This document shows, one piece after another, positions 46,887 through 54,947 of a DNA stretch of 64,000 bases (within the stretch, counting starts at the first letter, position 1; each line of letters starts with the position of its first letter). Made by a program: the position numbers and the translations under genes. The notes below the pieces were generated by a model. It saw only the letters and a program-made list of their open reading frames with translations, made no database searches and was not told the DNA's origin. This DNA comes from Tardiphaga alba (GTDB lineage Bacteria; Pseudomonadota; Alphaproteobacteria; Rhizobiales; Xanthobacteraceae), in assembly GCF_018279705.1 (NCBI RefSeq), contig NZ_CP036498.1:682001-746000 (forward strand). Direction: 5' to 3'.

Positions 46887-48256
46887 GCCGCCTTCAGGTC
46901 CGGCCTCACGATCCGGGCAGGCCTTCGGGCCTTGCGCAGCAGATCGGCGACGTGGCTGGTCAGTCCGATCTCGCCCTCGACGCGTACGCCGACGTCCGCA
47001 GGAAGATCGTCAAGAAAGCGACGGAGTGCCTCTAAGCCTTTCGACACTTCGAAGACGGCCCATCGCGCAGGTTCACCCGGCACAAGGGTCGTCGCGTCAC
47101 TCAATGTTGCCCCCTTGTGCAACTGAACTATCCAAACACGGTCACCATCGTGAACCCATTCGAATCGCGTTGCTCCAAGGCTTCTGGAGGCCTGAGCATA
47201 GAGAACTCGGACGTCATCGACGACGCTTCGCGGTAACTCTTCTGGCAGGCGCTGGCCAAGCATAAACAGATCGCCTTCGCCCCGCGCGCCCTCGACGACA
47301 GCATTCCCGTCACGATCTGTGATCGTTGCGCCCGAAAACCTGGCCTTGACGGCGGATTGCGACAGCACCGAAGCGATCGATTGCCCATCTTGATCCTCGC
47401 GAGACAACAACGAGAAAGGATCTATCCACCCCTTTACGGTCGTGAAGCGACCTGGCTCCTGTTCGATCGGGCAGGTCCTGGTCCAGACCTCGAAAGATCC
47501 CGTCTCCGCGCCAAATGTGAAAGGTGCGACGCGACGCGCCAACACACTGGTACGCGGGACCGGAAGCCCGACGGCATGCGCGACAAGAAGGCCAAACGCC
47601 TTGTCGCCTATGTGACGGCTGAACCGGTTGGGCCAAACCAAATTGCTGGTGCCAGGCGGGCTATCCGAGGCCTCGTACTCCCACATCAAGGTGTGGGTCT
47701 TCCGCCAGCCGCGCGGCTTTGGATGTATGCTAAATTCGAGGCGCCCACGTCCGGCGTCCACCAGATCCGGCGCAAATCCGTATACGGACTTGAGGATGCG
47801 CAAACCAAGTTCTAGCGGAAGTGATGCCGTACCGGCCTTTTCGACGCAGCGCGGCGTATCGTCCGGCGCAAATTCAATGACACCTCCCTGAATGACACCG
47901 GACACGCCTCCGTCTGCGACATCTACTGTCTCGTTTGCGATGACGAAAAGGCCCTCGTTCGACAAGCGGCTGACAATTGTTGTCGCTTCGTCGGCACTCG
48001 ATATGCCGTAGTGAAAATCTCGGCTGCGGGGGCTATCGGGCGTGAAACTCCTTAGATTGATCGTGCCGTCCGGGCTTGCGGCCAATAGTGCGGAGATCGC
48101 GTCACTGGTCGTCGGGAACGCATGGTTGGGTTCAAACCCCGCCACTCGGCTGAACTGCTGTTCCGCGCCGCCGGTCGATGGAGAAAAACTCACGAACTGG
48201 GCCACATTGCCGACCTTCGCGAGTTCGTCCAGCGAGTGATCCTTCCTGAAGGACAT
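46883..48256 (-). CDS. ATP-grasp / PEP-pyruvate-binding-like protein
   Basis: 457 residues. NVRSFTPD-like segment (GTINLRSFTPDSPRSRDF), VDVADGGVSGVIQGGVIEFA and DDTPRCVEKAG recall the N-terminal ATP-grasp of PEP synthase and pyruvate phosphate dikinase. Near the C terminus, RFEWVHDGDRVWIVQLHKG is like the ATP-grasp metal-site strand. No phosphohistidine domain is seen, so it is not a whole PEP synthase. It may activate a substrate or ligate. GGAG lies 7 bases before ATG 48256; the frame extends upstream without support. It is codirectional with the HD gene and convergent with the PurZ-like/DUF7002 pair, whose end it overlaps. Confidence 0.7.
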   Translation of the reverse strand: MSFRKDHSLDELAKVGNVAQFVSFSPSTGGAEQQFSRVAGFEPNHAFPTTSDAISALLAASPDGTINLRSFTPDSPRSRDFHYGISSADEATTIVSRLSNEGLFVIANETVDVADGGVSGVIQGGVIEFAPDDTPRCVEKAGTASLPLELGLRILKSVYGFAPDLVDAGRGRLEFSIHPKPRGWRKTHTLMWEYEASDSPPGTSNLVWPNRFSRHIGDKAFGLLVAHAVGLPVPRTSVLARRVAPFTFGAETGSFEVWTRTCPIEQEPGRFTTVKGWIDPFSLLSREDQDGQSIASVLSQSAVKARFSGATITDRDGNAVVEGARGEGDLFMLGQRLPEELPRSVVDDVRVLYAQASRSLGATRFEWVHDGDRVWIVQLHKGATLSDATTLVPGEPARWAVFEVSKGLEALRRFLDDLPADVGVRVEGEIGLTSHVADLLRKARRPARIVRPDLKAA

Positions 48257-48374
48257 GATGATACTCCTTACGCCAAGAAGGAACGTTTGGTTCAACGGGA
48301 AGGATTGAGCTAAGGCACCTGCCGTACGGCGTCCACAATGAACGCTGATTTTCACCGAAGTCCACTGCGAGGCG

Positions 48375-48959
48375 TTATTGGACCTTGCGTTGCGCATAGT
48401 CCTGTCGCAGGCGCTCAAAACGATCCAAAAACGCCGTCTTGGCCTCGTCTGGCGGTAAATATTGGACGACGACTGGCGCCGGCTCGACTTTCTGCCCGCG
48501 CACCCAACCGTCCGTGCCCTCGGGCATTATCTGGCGTTGCTCGGCCGCAAGGACACGCAGATCGGCCTGCTTCACCTGAGGCGGAATGGGTCCCACCACC
48601 CCGAACCGATCCAGAATAGCGCGCTCGACCTCCGCCTCGATCCTTTTGAATTCCGGCAGCATCTGCTTCAGCGGCCGAGTAATATCGCCGAGGAAGGCTT
48701 CCGCCGCATCGTGAAGCAGGGCCTCAAACTCGCAGCCCGCAGCCACCTCGCTAACGAGAAGACTGTGCTCTGCCACGGAATAGAAGCTGCGGCATTGTCC
48801 AGAGTAGCGGCAGATGTTCGAAAGGCCGTGCGCGATGTCCTCGATGGTGAATTGACTGTCGGCCGGCGCACAGAAGTCAAACCATGCCCCACTATGCAGC
48901 ATGATGGTCGGCCCGACACCTACGTTTACGGCGACTACCCTGTTTCTTTTCCAGTCCAT
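48375..48959 (-). CDS. HD-domain nucleotidohydrolase (YfbR/DatZ-like)
   Basis: 194 residues. Metal-site motifs: FYSVAEHSLLVSE (His65), ALLHDAAEAFLGDI (His83-Asp84) and QADLRVLAAEQ near residue 132, plus the IEDIAHGLSNICRYSG start. The family comprises 5'-deoxynucleotidases, and a branch in diaminopurine-genome phages (DatZ) degrades dATP. This protein belongs to the broad phage/plasmid-type group, and I cannot tell its substrate. It lies upstream of the ATP-grasp-like gene in the same direction and diverges from an XRE protein. RBS GGGAGAGG precedes the ATG. Confidence 0.82.
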   Translation of the reverse strand: MDWKRNRVVAVNVGVGPTIMLHSGAWFDFCAPADSQFTIEDIAHGLSNICRYSGQCRSFYSVAEHSLLVSEVAAGCEFEALLHDAAEAFLGDITRPLKQMLPEFKRIEAEVERAILDRFGVVGPIPPQVKQADLRVLAAEQRQIMPEGTDGWVRGQKVEPAPVVVQYLPPDEAKTAFLDRFERLRQDYAQRKVQ

Positions 48960-49039
48960 TCGCCTCTCCCGCCTCGAATGTATACGCCGAAATCCCGGGC
49001 CCGCATATGGCGCTGTTGCCAATCGCTCGTTCCTTAATT

Positions 49040-49053
49040 ATGCAATTTTGCAT
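49040..49053. promoter_or_regulatory. Palindrome ATGCAA-TT-TTGCAT over the start of an XRE gene
   Basis: A perfect 6-base inverted repeat with 2-base spacer, in the 92-base space between the divergent HD and XRE genes. It contains the first possible ATG (49040) and touches the second (49052). It could be an autoregulatory operator. Confidence 0.4.
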
Positions 49054-49414
49054 GAAAATAACAACGCAGCAGCGGATCAAACTTGTGGGAGAAATGCGAT
49101 CTGCACTGCAGCAGCGCGGGTGGTCTATTTCAGATCTGGCTCGTGCGACGCTAGTTAATCAAAGTCAAACGAGCCGTATCGTGGCAGGAAATTTCAAGAC
49201 GTACAGTTCAAATGTCAGCATAATTTGCATGACTTTAGACATTCCGTTTTCATCTGCCGTATCCCCGTCTCGATCAGACCGTGATCGAAGACGCATCTCG
49301 GAGAAGGCGATCGCGATCTGGGATGGCACGCCCGCGGACGCCGATAAGGTCGTCGCATTGCTGGAGGAAATTGTGAGGCTGCGGGGTGCTACCCACCGGC
49401 GACGCGCTAAATAG
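49052..49414 (+). CDS. XRE-family helix-turn-helix protein
   Basis: 120 residues (start uncertain: ATG 49040 gives four more). HTH in RRGWSISDLARATLVNQSQT-like text (QQRGWSISDLARATLVNQSQ) at residues about 20-45, then a basic, Arg-rich tail with RRISEKAIAIWDGTPADADK and a short helix. It may control the divergent HD/ATP-grasp-like genes. No clear RBS. It is followed by about 100 bases up to the convergent ImmA-type protease gene. Confidence 0.68.
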   Translation: MKITTQQRIKLVGEMRSALQQRGWSISDLARATLVNQSQTSRIVAGNFKTYSSNVSIICMTLDIPFSSAVSPSRSDRDRRRISEKAIAIWDGTPADADKVVALLEEIVRLRGATHRRRAK

Positions 49415-49520
49415 ATAGCGTCAGAAAGAACAGCAATACTGGCTGCTGCTTGCAGAGGGGATCGAGTGACGCGCAAGGATGTAGCCCGCGGCGGTTAAAG
49501 GGACGGCTGGTGCGTTGATG

Positions 49521-50417
49521 TCACCGGGGCAACTCTGAGCTGCCGCGCTCGAAGCGTTCATACGTGTCTTCGAGCGGTTTTCCTTCGGCCCATAATTTAG
49601 GCTCGGCGTCGGCGAGATGCACAAGCGTGTAGGCCGTTTCGTACTTGTCGCTCCAGAACGAATGCTCCCGTGCCGCTTGATTGAACCATACCCCGACGGG
49701 ATGATCGACGCCGCTGCGAGTTTCTGGCGTGAACTGTTCCTGCCGTACTGCGGATCCAGCGGGAAGTTCGACCGGATCACCACGGCTCGTCCGGATGAAG
49801 ACCCCGCTCTTGAAAGCCGCGTCGCTAGACCACGCCCATTTGACGTACCCGTCGACCGATGTGACGAAGATCGACCTCCGTTCGGTATATCTGAGCCATC
49901 TCAATACCGCGGCGACCAATGACACCTCATAGCGGTCGGAGCAGCTACCGATCGCATCGAAGTCGGGCTTGTCCCTAGGTGCGATCTGCTTTCGGAAATC
50001 GTCGAGTGGCATCAGAAGCCAGGAGGCGAACTCATTCGCTTCACGCTCGACTTCGAGCTTCGTCCGACCGTCGACGGCTGCTTCGCTGGAATGGATGCCG
50101 TTTGGATATTTCTTCCGGTGCAGCAGGTAATGGCCGAATTCGTGGGCGATGGTGAACCTGCGCCTTCCAGGTTGCTGTCCTTTACCATAGCAAATGCCCC
50201 ACCGCTTGCGCGAGTCCGCCGGGACCAACGCGCCGGCGAATCCTTCCAGATCATCTTCCTCGACCTTGGTTATTGGATCTCCGGGAAACATGTGTCTTGT
50301 GGTTTCGATAGCGAGTGCGCCTACGTCGAACCGGTATCGGTCAGGTGGGTTAGCTTTGTTCAACATCTGATTGAAGTGGTTTGCCCACCTCTGAAGTCCC
50401 CACCCCTCAAAATCCAT
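49521..50417 (-). CDS. ImmA/IrrE-family metallopeptidase
   Basis: 298 residues. The zinc motif is FTIAHEFGHYLLH (HEFGH at 92-96) and the third ligand is in EREANEFASWLLMP (about 123-137), followed by an all-helical and beta region that may sense a signal. Family members cleave an XRE repressor encoded next to them, freeing a target operon (as ImmA-ImmR of ICEBs1 and IrrE-DdrO of Deinococcus). The XRE gene stops one base before this gene begins, so the pair is co-translated, and it diverges from the cyclase-E2 operon. Confidence 0.9.
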   Translation of the reverse strand: MDFEGWGLQRWANHFNQMLNKANPPDRYRFDVGALAIETTRHMFPGDPITKVEEDDLEGFAGALVPADSRKRWGICYGKGQQPGRRRFTIAHEFGHYLLHRKKYPNGIHSSEAAVDGRTKLEVEREANEFASWLLMPLDDFRKQIAPRDKPDFDAIGSCSDRYEVSLVAAVLRWLRYTERRSIFVTSVDGYVKWAWSSDAAFKSGVFIRTSRGDPVELPAGSAVRQEQFTPETRSGVDHPVGVWFNQAAREHSFWSDKYETAYTLVHLADAEPKLWAEGKPLEDTYERFERGSSELPR

Positions 50418-50418
50418 G

Positions 50419-50727
50419 TCACTCGTCCAGAGCTTTCGCCATACGGCGAAGTCGAGCTCTGGCCTCTGGCGACATCGATTGGTATTCGCGGAAGAAGGCC
50501 TTGTCCTCCGCGGACTCCAGCTGCTCGCCGCCCTGGAGGTAGTCGATCGTCACGTTGAACACGCGAGCCAGGCCGCCAAGCTTCTCTGCGGACGGGCGCG
50601 GCAAATCACGGTTTTCAAGCTCCCACAGATAGGATTTGCTCAACCCGGCCTGCTCGGCGACTTGATCGAGCGTCAATTTCTCTTTTTTTCTTAAAGCCTT
50701 AATCCGTTCGCGGATCGTCTCTGTCAC
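50419..50727 (-). CDS. XRE-family transcriptional repressor, partner of the ImmA-type peptidase
   Basis: 102 residues. HTH LTLDQVAEQAGLSKSYLWEL (about 18-37), followed by ENRDLPRPSAEKLGGLARVF and a small C-terminal region (SAEDKAFFREYQSMSPEARA) likely to be the protease-sensitive or dimerising part. It is divergent from the cyclase gene and 155 bases from its start. Two direct repeats GTTCGGAGTAG around the cyclase promoter are the likely binding sites. Confidence 0.88.
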   Translation of the reverse strand: MTETIRERIKALRKKEKLTLDQVAEQAGLSKSYLWELENRDLPRPSAEKLGGLARVFNVTIDYLQGGEQLESAEDKAFFREYQSMSPEARARLRRMAKALDE

Positions 50728-50751
50728 GCGCTGTGTCCCTGTCCGATTTCG

Positions 50752-50814
50752 GTTCGGAGTAGCAGCATAACAAGTCCTTGACTGGCGGCAAAGCCCTTCG
50801 TATGTTCGGAGTAG
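50752..50814 (+). promoter_or_regulatory. Promoter of the cyclase-E2 operon with two operator-like direct repeats
   Basis: TTGACT (50778-50783) and TATGTT (50801-50806) are separated by 17 bases, a good sigma-70-type promoter. GTTCGGAGTAG occurs at 50752-50762, upstream of the -35, and again at 50804-50814, overlapping the -10. This fits repression by the XRE protein. Transcription would begin near 50813, so the cyclase start must be downstream of that, which supports ATG 50883. Confidence 0.65.
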
Positions 50815-50882
50815 GCTTACTTACCATATCGCGAAAGCGGAATTCTAAATTCCATTTTCGTGTTCCGGATTTGGAACCGCAC

Positions 50883-51995
50883 ATGGGCCTTCCTGGTGTT
50901 GCCGACAAGAAGCTGAGCATCTTTCTGGGCAAGTTCTGTCCGGATCCAGCTGCGATCCTCGCTGCCTTGGAGCGCACGAAGCTCTGTACCGAACTCGACT
51001 TCGTGCCCGGCGAGTCCATCTGCAGGCAGGGAGATCGTGTCGACGGTTGCTGGCTCGTCCTTGAGGGGCAGATAGAGGTCCGGGCGGACGAGCAGGTCGT
51101 CGTGTATCGCGGGCCGGGCGAGATCTTCGGAGAGCAGGGTCTTGTCCACGTGTTGTCCGGCAAGACTGGCACCAGAACCGCCGACGTCAAGGCGGTCGGG
51201 CCCGTCAAGCTGCTCCGCATCGACGCTTCTTTCCAGGAAAGGCTAGACGACAAGGAGAAGGTCGCTTGGACGCTGACCTTGGCTGACGTCATCAACGAAA
51301 AGCTCGAGCAGGCGACCGCCATGCGCTCTGGATTGCGCAGTTCCGCCACTCAACACGAATTGCTTCTCCGCCGGTTTTCGGAAGGCGACGCACTCGGCTT
51401 GGTCAAGATAGCGGCTAGCGGCAAACAAGTCTCCATCCAGAACCGCCGTGCGATCATTCTTTTCAGCGACATCGCGGGCTTCAGCGTCTGGTCGACCTCC
51501 AAGGCTCCGGCGGAAGTCGCCAGACATCTCGGCGCTCTCGCCGGCATCCAGATCAACGCGGTGCGTGACGGCGGCGGTCACGTCGACAAGCTCATGGGCG
51601 ACGGAGCGATGGCCTACTGGTTCGTCGATTCCGGCGAGCGCGAGAAGTGCGAGCCGATCGCCGCACTCGCCTGCGTGCGGAAGATCGCGTCGGTGTGCAA
51701 GGCGTACTTCGAGCAGCACGGTCTGCCGCTCGGATTGCGTATGGGGCTCCACGTCGGCGACGTCTCCTTCGGCGACTTCGGCGCCGAAAACAGGATCGCC
51801 GTAACGCTGCTCGGTGCCGCGGTCAACACTGCGGCACGTTACGAACAGGCCAAGTCTCCGGACATCGGTGATATCCGGATCAGTCCCACCCTGCGAGAGC
51901 TTATGCTCAGTGCAGGCGAATCCCCCAACACCTTCCGGGGCCCGACGAAGGTGGAAGTGAAGCATGGCGTCGAACTCGACGTCTTTTCCATCTGA
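50883..51995 (+). CDS. Nucleotide cyclase with N-terminal cNMP-binding domain
   Basis: 370 residues. Residues about 36-120 form a Crp-type cyclic-nucleotide-binding domain (LDFVPGESICRQGDRVDGCW; GEIFGEQGLVHVLSG). Residues about 190-340 form a class III cyclase domain with both metal Asp (FSDIAGFS, D196; KLMGDGAMAYW, D240) and the transition-state Asn/Arg (AVNTAARYE, N315, R319). The residue that is Asp in adenylate cyclases (IGDTVN) is Ala here (LLGAAVN), so the substrate may not be ATP. First gene of a three-gene operon; the next start is 10 bases after its stop. Confidence 0.87.
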   Translation: MGLPGVADKKLSIFLGKFCPDPAAILAALERTKLCTELDFVPGESICRQGDRVDGCWLVLEGQIEVRADEQVVVYRGPGEIFGEQGLVHVLSGKTGTRTADVKAVGPVKLLRIDASFQERLDDKEKVAWTLTLADVINEKLEQATAMRSGLRSSATQHELLLRRFSEGDALGLVKIAASGKQVSIQNRRAIILFSDIAGFSVWSTSKAPAEVARHLGALAGIQINAVRDGGGHVDKLMGDGAMAYWFVDSGEREKCEPIAALACVRKIASVCKAYFEQHGLPLGLRMGLHVGDVSFGDFGAENRIAVTLLGAAVNTAARYEQAKSPDIGDIRISPTLRELMLSAGESPNTFRGPTKVEVKHGVELDVFSI

Positions 51996-52005
51996 GGAGC
52001 AGATC

Positions 52006-53487
52006 ATGTCCTGGAATCAAGACCGAGCCAAATCGAGGATCCGCGAACATCTGAAGACGGTGCCCCAAGTCGACCGCAACATCGCGCTCGACAGTGCGGT
52101 CGTGACGAAACGCGGATTGCTCAGCCGCATGCCGCTGCGGGAAGCGTTCGTGGTCGAAGGCGCCCATCTCTACGGGCAGCTTCTCGACTTCGACGATCTG
52201 GTGGCGGAGCATGGCCAGGAGACGGAGGCTGCCCATCGGCGTCTGCTGCGTTTCCTCAACATTCACTACCGGGTCTGGGACTCCATCGTCGACGGCGACG
52301 ATGGCGACCGGATCGACTATCACGGCGCACGCCTCCATGCCGTCATCACTTCGCCGATCGGGGACCCCGCTGCGCAGATCGAACGCGTCGTGGCACTTGC
52401 CCGTAAGCTGACGGAAGCGGCGCGGAAGGTGGGAGAGTCTCACGGCTTCCTGTCCCGGATCCGCTTCGGCATCGATCACGGCAAATGCCTGGCGATGACG
52501 ACCGGGCGTGGCGCGCACGAAAAGGACACTCTGTTTCTAGGTCGGCCCGCGAACCACGCGGCCAAGCTCGCCGCGTCCCGCGCCGAGCAGGGCATCTTCC
52601 TCACCGAGACCGCGCAGAAGCGCGCGGTCGCCGGAGCGGTCCGCAAGCACGCAGGCGGGTCAACGCTCGACGAGACCTATATCGAGACCGTTGCGCGCAG
52701 GTATGCCTTCGAAGGCCTGGATCGCACCGCGTCGGCCATCGCTTCGGACACTTCGGAGCCGACGTTCCGGTTCAAGCGGCCTACGTTGCCGTTGTCATCC
52801 GTTAAGTTCAGCGAACTCTCGCCCGCGGATTCGATTCGTATGGGAATGGCATCGATCTTCGCGGACATCGACGGCTTCACGAATTTCGTCGACCACTCGA
52901 TCCACGGTGGATCCGAAAAGATCCGCGAAGCCGTCAAGATCGTCCACGTCATCCGCGAAGAGCTCAATTCCGTCCTCAAGGACGATTTCGGCGGTAAGCG
53001 CGTGCGCTTCATCGGCGACTGCATTCACGGCTGCGTCGCACAGGGCGATCGCGCCGATGAACCTGCGCAAAGCGTCCGCGAGGCGGCTCTTTGCGCCTCG
53101 GCGATGAGGTCGTCGTTCGATCTCTGCCTCGAAGCCATCCAGCCGGATGCCGCGATCGATCTCGCCGTCGGTATCGAATACGGGCCGACCCCGATGACCC
53201 GTCTAGGTCACCGGGGCGACGGCAGCGTCCGCTGCGCAGCCAGCCGCGCAACGATCAACGCGGAGCGCACGCAGCAGGCCATCGAAGGTGGAGGTGTCCG
53301 CCTCGGCACCATCGCCGCCGGTATCGCCGACCCCACCATTCGAAAGCACTTCTCGAGCGGCCGCTTGATGACGTTTGACTCCGCGTCGGATCTGTTGATG
53401 ACGCCTCAAGCGCCAGCGGTCCAGATCCTGCGCGGCGAACCGGCGGCGCGCTCTCATGCGGCGGCGCCGAAGCCGTCTCGACGCTGA
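52006..53487 (+). CDS. Tandem cyclase-homology protein
   Basis: 493 residues starting at ATG 52006 with GAGGAG upstream. Two cyclase-like halves: residues about 50-210 (YGQLLDFDDLVAEHG; RFGIDHGKCLA; FLGRPANHAAKLAAS) lack the second metal Asp (YHGARLHAV instead of GD), so this half looks inactive. Residues about 275-440 have FADIDGFTNF (D287) and VRFIGDCIHG (D338) and could be active. The N-terminal half also has a conserved-looking helical ETEAAHRRLLRFLNIHY segment. It may dimerise with the first cyclase or act as a regulatory subunit. Its end is 9 bases from the E2-like gene. Confidence 0.8.
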   Translation: MSWNQDRAKSRIREHLKTVPQVDRNIALDSAVVTKRGLLSRMPLREAFVVEGAHLYGQLLDFDDLVAEHGQETEAAHRRLLRFLNIHYRVWDSIVDGDDGDRIDYHGARLHAVITSPIGDPAAQIERVVALARKLTEAARKVGESHGFLSRIRFGIDHGKCLAMTTGRGAHEKDTLFLGRPANHAAKLAASRAEQGIFLTETAQKRAVAGAVRKHAGGSTLDETYIETVARRYAFEGLDRTASAIASDTSEPTFRFKRPTLPLSSVKFSELSPADSIRMGMASIFADIDGFTNFVDHSIHGGSEKIREAVKIVHVIREELNSVLKDDFGGKRVRFIGDCIHGCVAQGDRADEPAQSVREAALCASAMRSSFDLCLEAIQPDAAIDLAVGIEYGPTPMTRLGHRGDGSVRCAASRATINAERTQQAIEGGGVRLGTIAAGIADPTIRKHFSSGRLMTFDSASDLLMTPQAPAVQILRGEPAARSHAAAPKPSRR

Positions 53488-53496
53488 AACGCCGTC

Positions 53497-54234
53497 ATGT
53501 CGCTCGATGCGCTTGCGCGAAGCTGCCCCATCGGCGCGGAGTTTAGGCAGATCCATGCCTATGAAGCTGAGATCGACCTCGTCGCGGTGCGCAGTAGTAA
53601 GGCCTTCACCAGGGTTTTTCAGTTCAAGGTAGTCGCGTTGCACGGCAATATCGTGGTGTCCGAGCGCCCCGTCGGCAACACGTTGCCTGCATGCTGTCCC
53701 GAGCGGCATATTAACATGGACGGATCCTTCTGCATCGGGCTGCGCGCTGGCGAGGGCATCTCGGAGGAGACAGCGCCGGCCTGGTGGCGAAAGCTTCAAG
53801 CCTTCGCTTTGTGGCAGGAGACGGCAGCCGAGGTCGGGTTCTGGCCCAGAGAAGCACAGTTGTCGCACGGCGATGCGGGCGACGTGGAGCTCGCCGCAGA
53901 GAGGGCGGCGGCCGAGATTGGGCTGCGGGACGACTATCGCGAAGCCGTCGCTTTCGATACCGGACTCGTCGCCGCCGGCGTAAGGAAGGTCAATGCGGAG
54001 ACGGGGCTCATCCGGAACGGACGAAACGCGTGCGTCTGCGGGCGCACCGATCGGCGCGGACGACCTTTGCTCCGAAGAGACTGCCATGCGGACGGGCTCG
54101 GCTGTCCGATCGTGTTGGAGCATCGAAGGCGCGTCATGATCGACGAGTATTGGCAGGCCCTCCGCGGACATGTGGTCTGCTGCGGCACCATGCACGAATG
54201 CCCACTGAGGGATGGAAGGCAACTGTATCGTTAG
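53497..54234 (+). CDS. E2 (ubiquitin-conjugating-like) protein with Cys-rich C terminus
   Basis: 245 residues. Residues 60-140 carry an E2-type active site: CPERHINMDGSFCIGL (H71, N73, G76, catalytic Cys79), comparable with the HPN...G-x-I-C motif of eukaryotic UBC enzymes, then APAWWRKLQAFALWQ and WPREAQLSHGDAG. The C-terminal 80 residues hold seven Cys (C179, C181, C196, C203, C228, C229, C235), a possible zinc site. No E1 or JAB gene is nearby. In short type II CBASS a lone E2 conjugates to the nucleotide synthase; by analogy, conjugation with the upstream cyclases is inferred. It is the last gene of the operon. Confidence 0.82.
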   Translation: MSLDALARSCPIGAEFRQIHAYEAEIDLVAVRSSKAFTRVFQFKVVALHGNIVVSERPVGNTLPACCPERHINMDGSFCIGLRAGEGISEETAPAWWRKLQAFALWQETAAEVGFWPREAQLSHGDAGDVELAAERAAAEIGLRDDYREAVAFDTGLVAAGVRKVNAETGLIRNGRNACVCGRTDRRGRPLLRRDCHADGLGCPIVLEHRRRVMIDEYWQALRGHVVCCGTMHECPLRDGRQLYR

Positions 54235-54947
54235 GTCGGACTGATAGACCGTCGTCAATTCGATAAAGACGCTTCCTGAGTGAGCCGCCTCGCTGTCCTT
54301 TTCCTCCCCGAGATATCGCGACGGTGCAGCAACGTTGGTCTGCCGGAGCGCATGCGACGTCAGACGGAATGCGAAAGATCTACCTCCTTAGGCACCGCTC
54401 CGATGGATGACGAAAGCCAATTGCAGGGCCTCTCAATCCGCTGCGACGTTTGATCGCGACGGAGAGGCAGCGTCGGAGTGCTCGTAAGTATGTCTATGGC
54501 CAGTTTATGGGTTGTTTGAGCTCTGGAATTTGTCAGGCCTCCCACGACGTTCACGACCGACTATCGCGAGTATGAACGCATCAGGTTTTATTCTTCGAGC
54601 GCCTGTGAGGGCTGGGAGCTTGAGAAATATCCGAATCCATACGCTCGGCGGCCAACGTGTATGCATGGCCAAGTATCAGAAGATCACGCTTATCGCAGTC
54701 GCCGAGCTTTTTGCCATTCGGCATAAGCTGGTCGTTCGACGGCGGCCCGTCCAATGACTTACTTGCATTGAGGAATGTGGCGACGTGTTTTCCAACTTGT
54801 TCAGCCACTATAAGGTCCACCAATCCTCGAGCGGTAGCGATATGAAGCAGATCGCATTTCAATAGCCTAGTTGAGACTGACCAGTAAGCATCAGGTCATG
54901 AGATTCAACAACGTTTAGATCTCAGCTTCCGGGCTACGATGTGTGGG
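54235..54947. other. Gene-poor region
   Basis: 713 bases with no securely supported gene. It includes one possible minus-strand ORF (54581-54862, listed separately). Nothing resembling a terminator hairpin with a T-run, or an effector gene for the cyclases, was found. Confidence 0.5.
54581..54862 (-). CDS. Possible small hypothetical protein
   Basis: 93 residues: MKCDLLHIATARGLVDLIVA, then VATFLNASKSLDGPPSNDQL. It lacks a clear RBS and I recognise no family. It is listed because it is the best ORF in an otherwise empty 700-base gap; it may not be translated. Confidence 0.3.
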   Translation of the reverse strand: MKCDLLHIATARGLVDLIVAEQVGKHVATFLNASKSLDGPPSNDQLMPNGKKLGDCDKRDLLILGHAYTLAAERMDSDISQAPSPHRRSKNKT

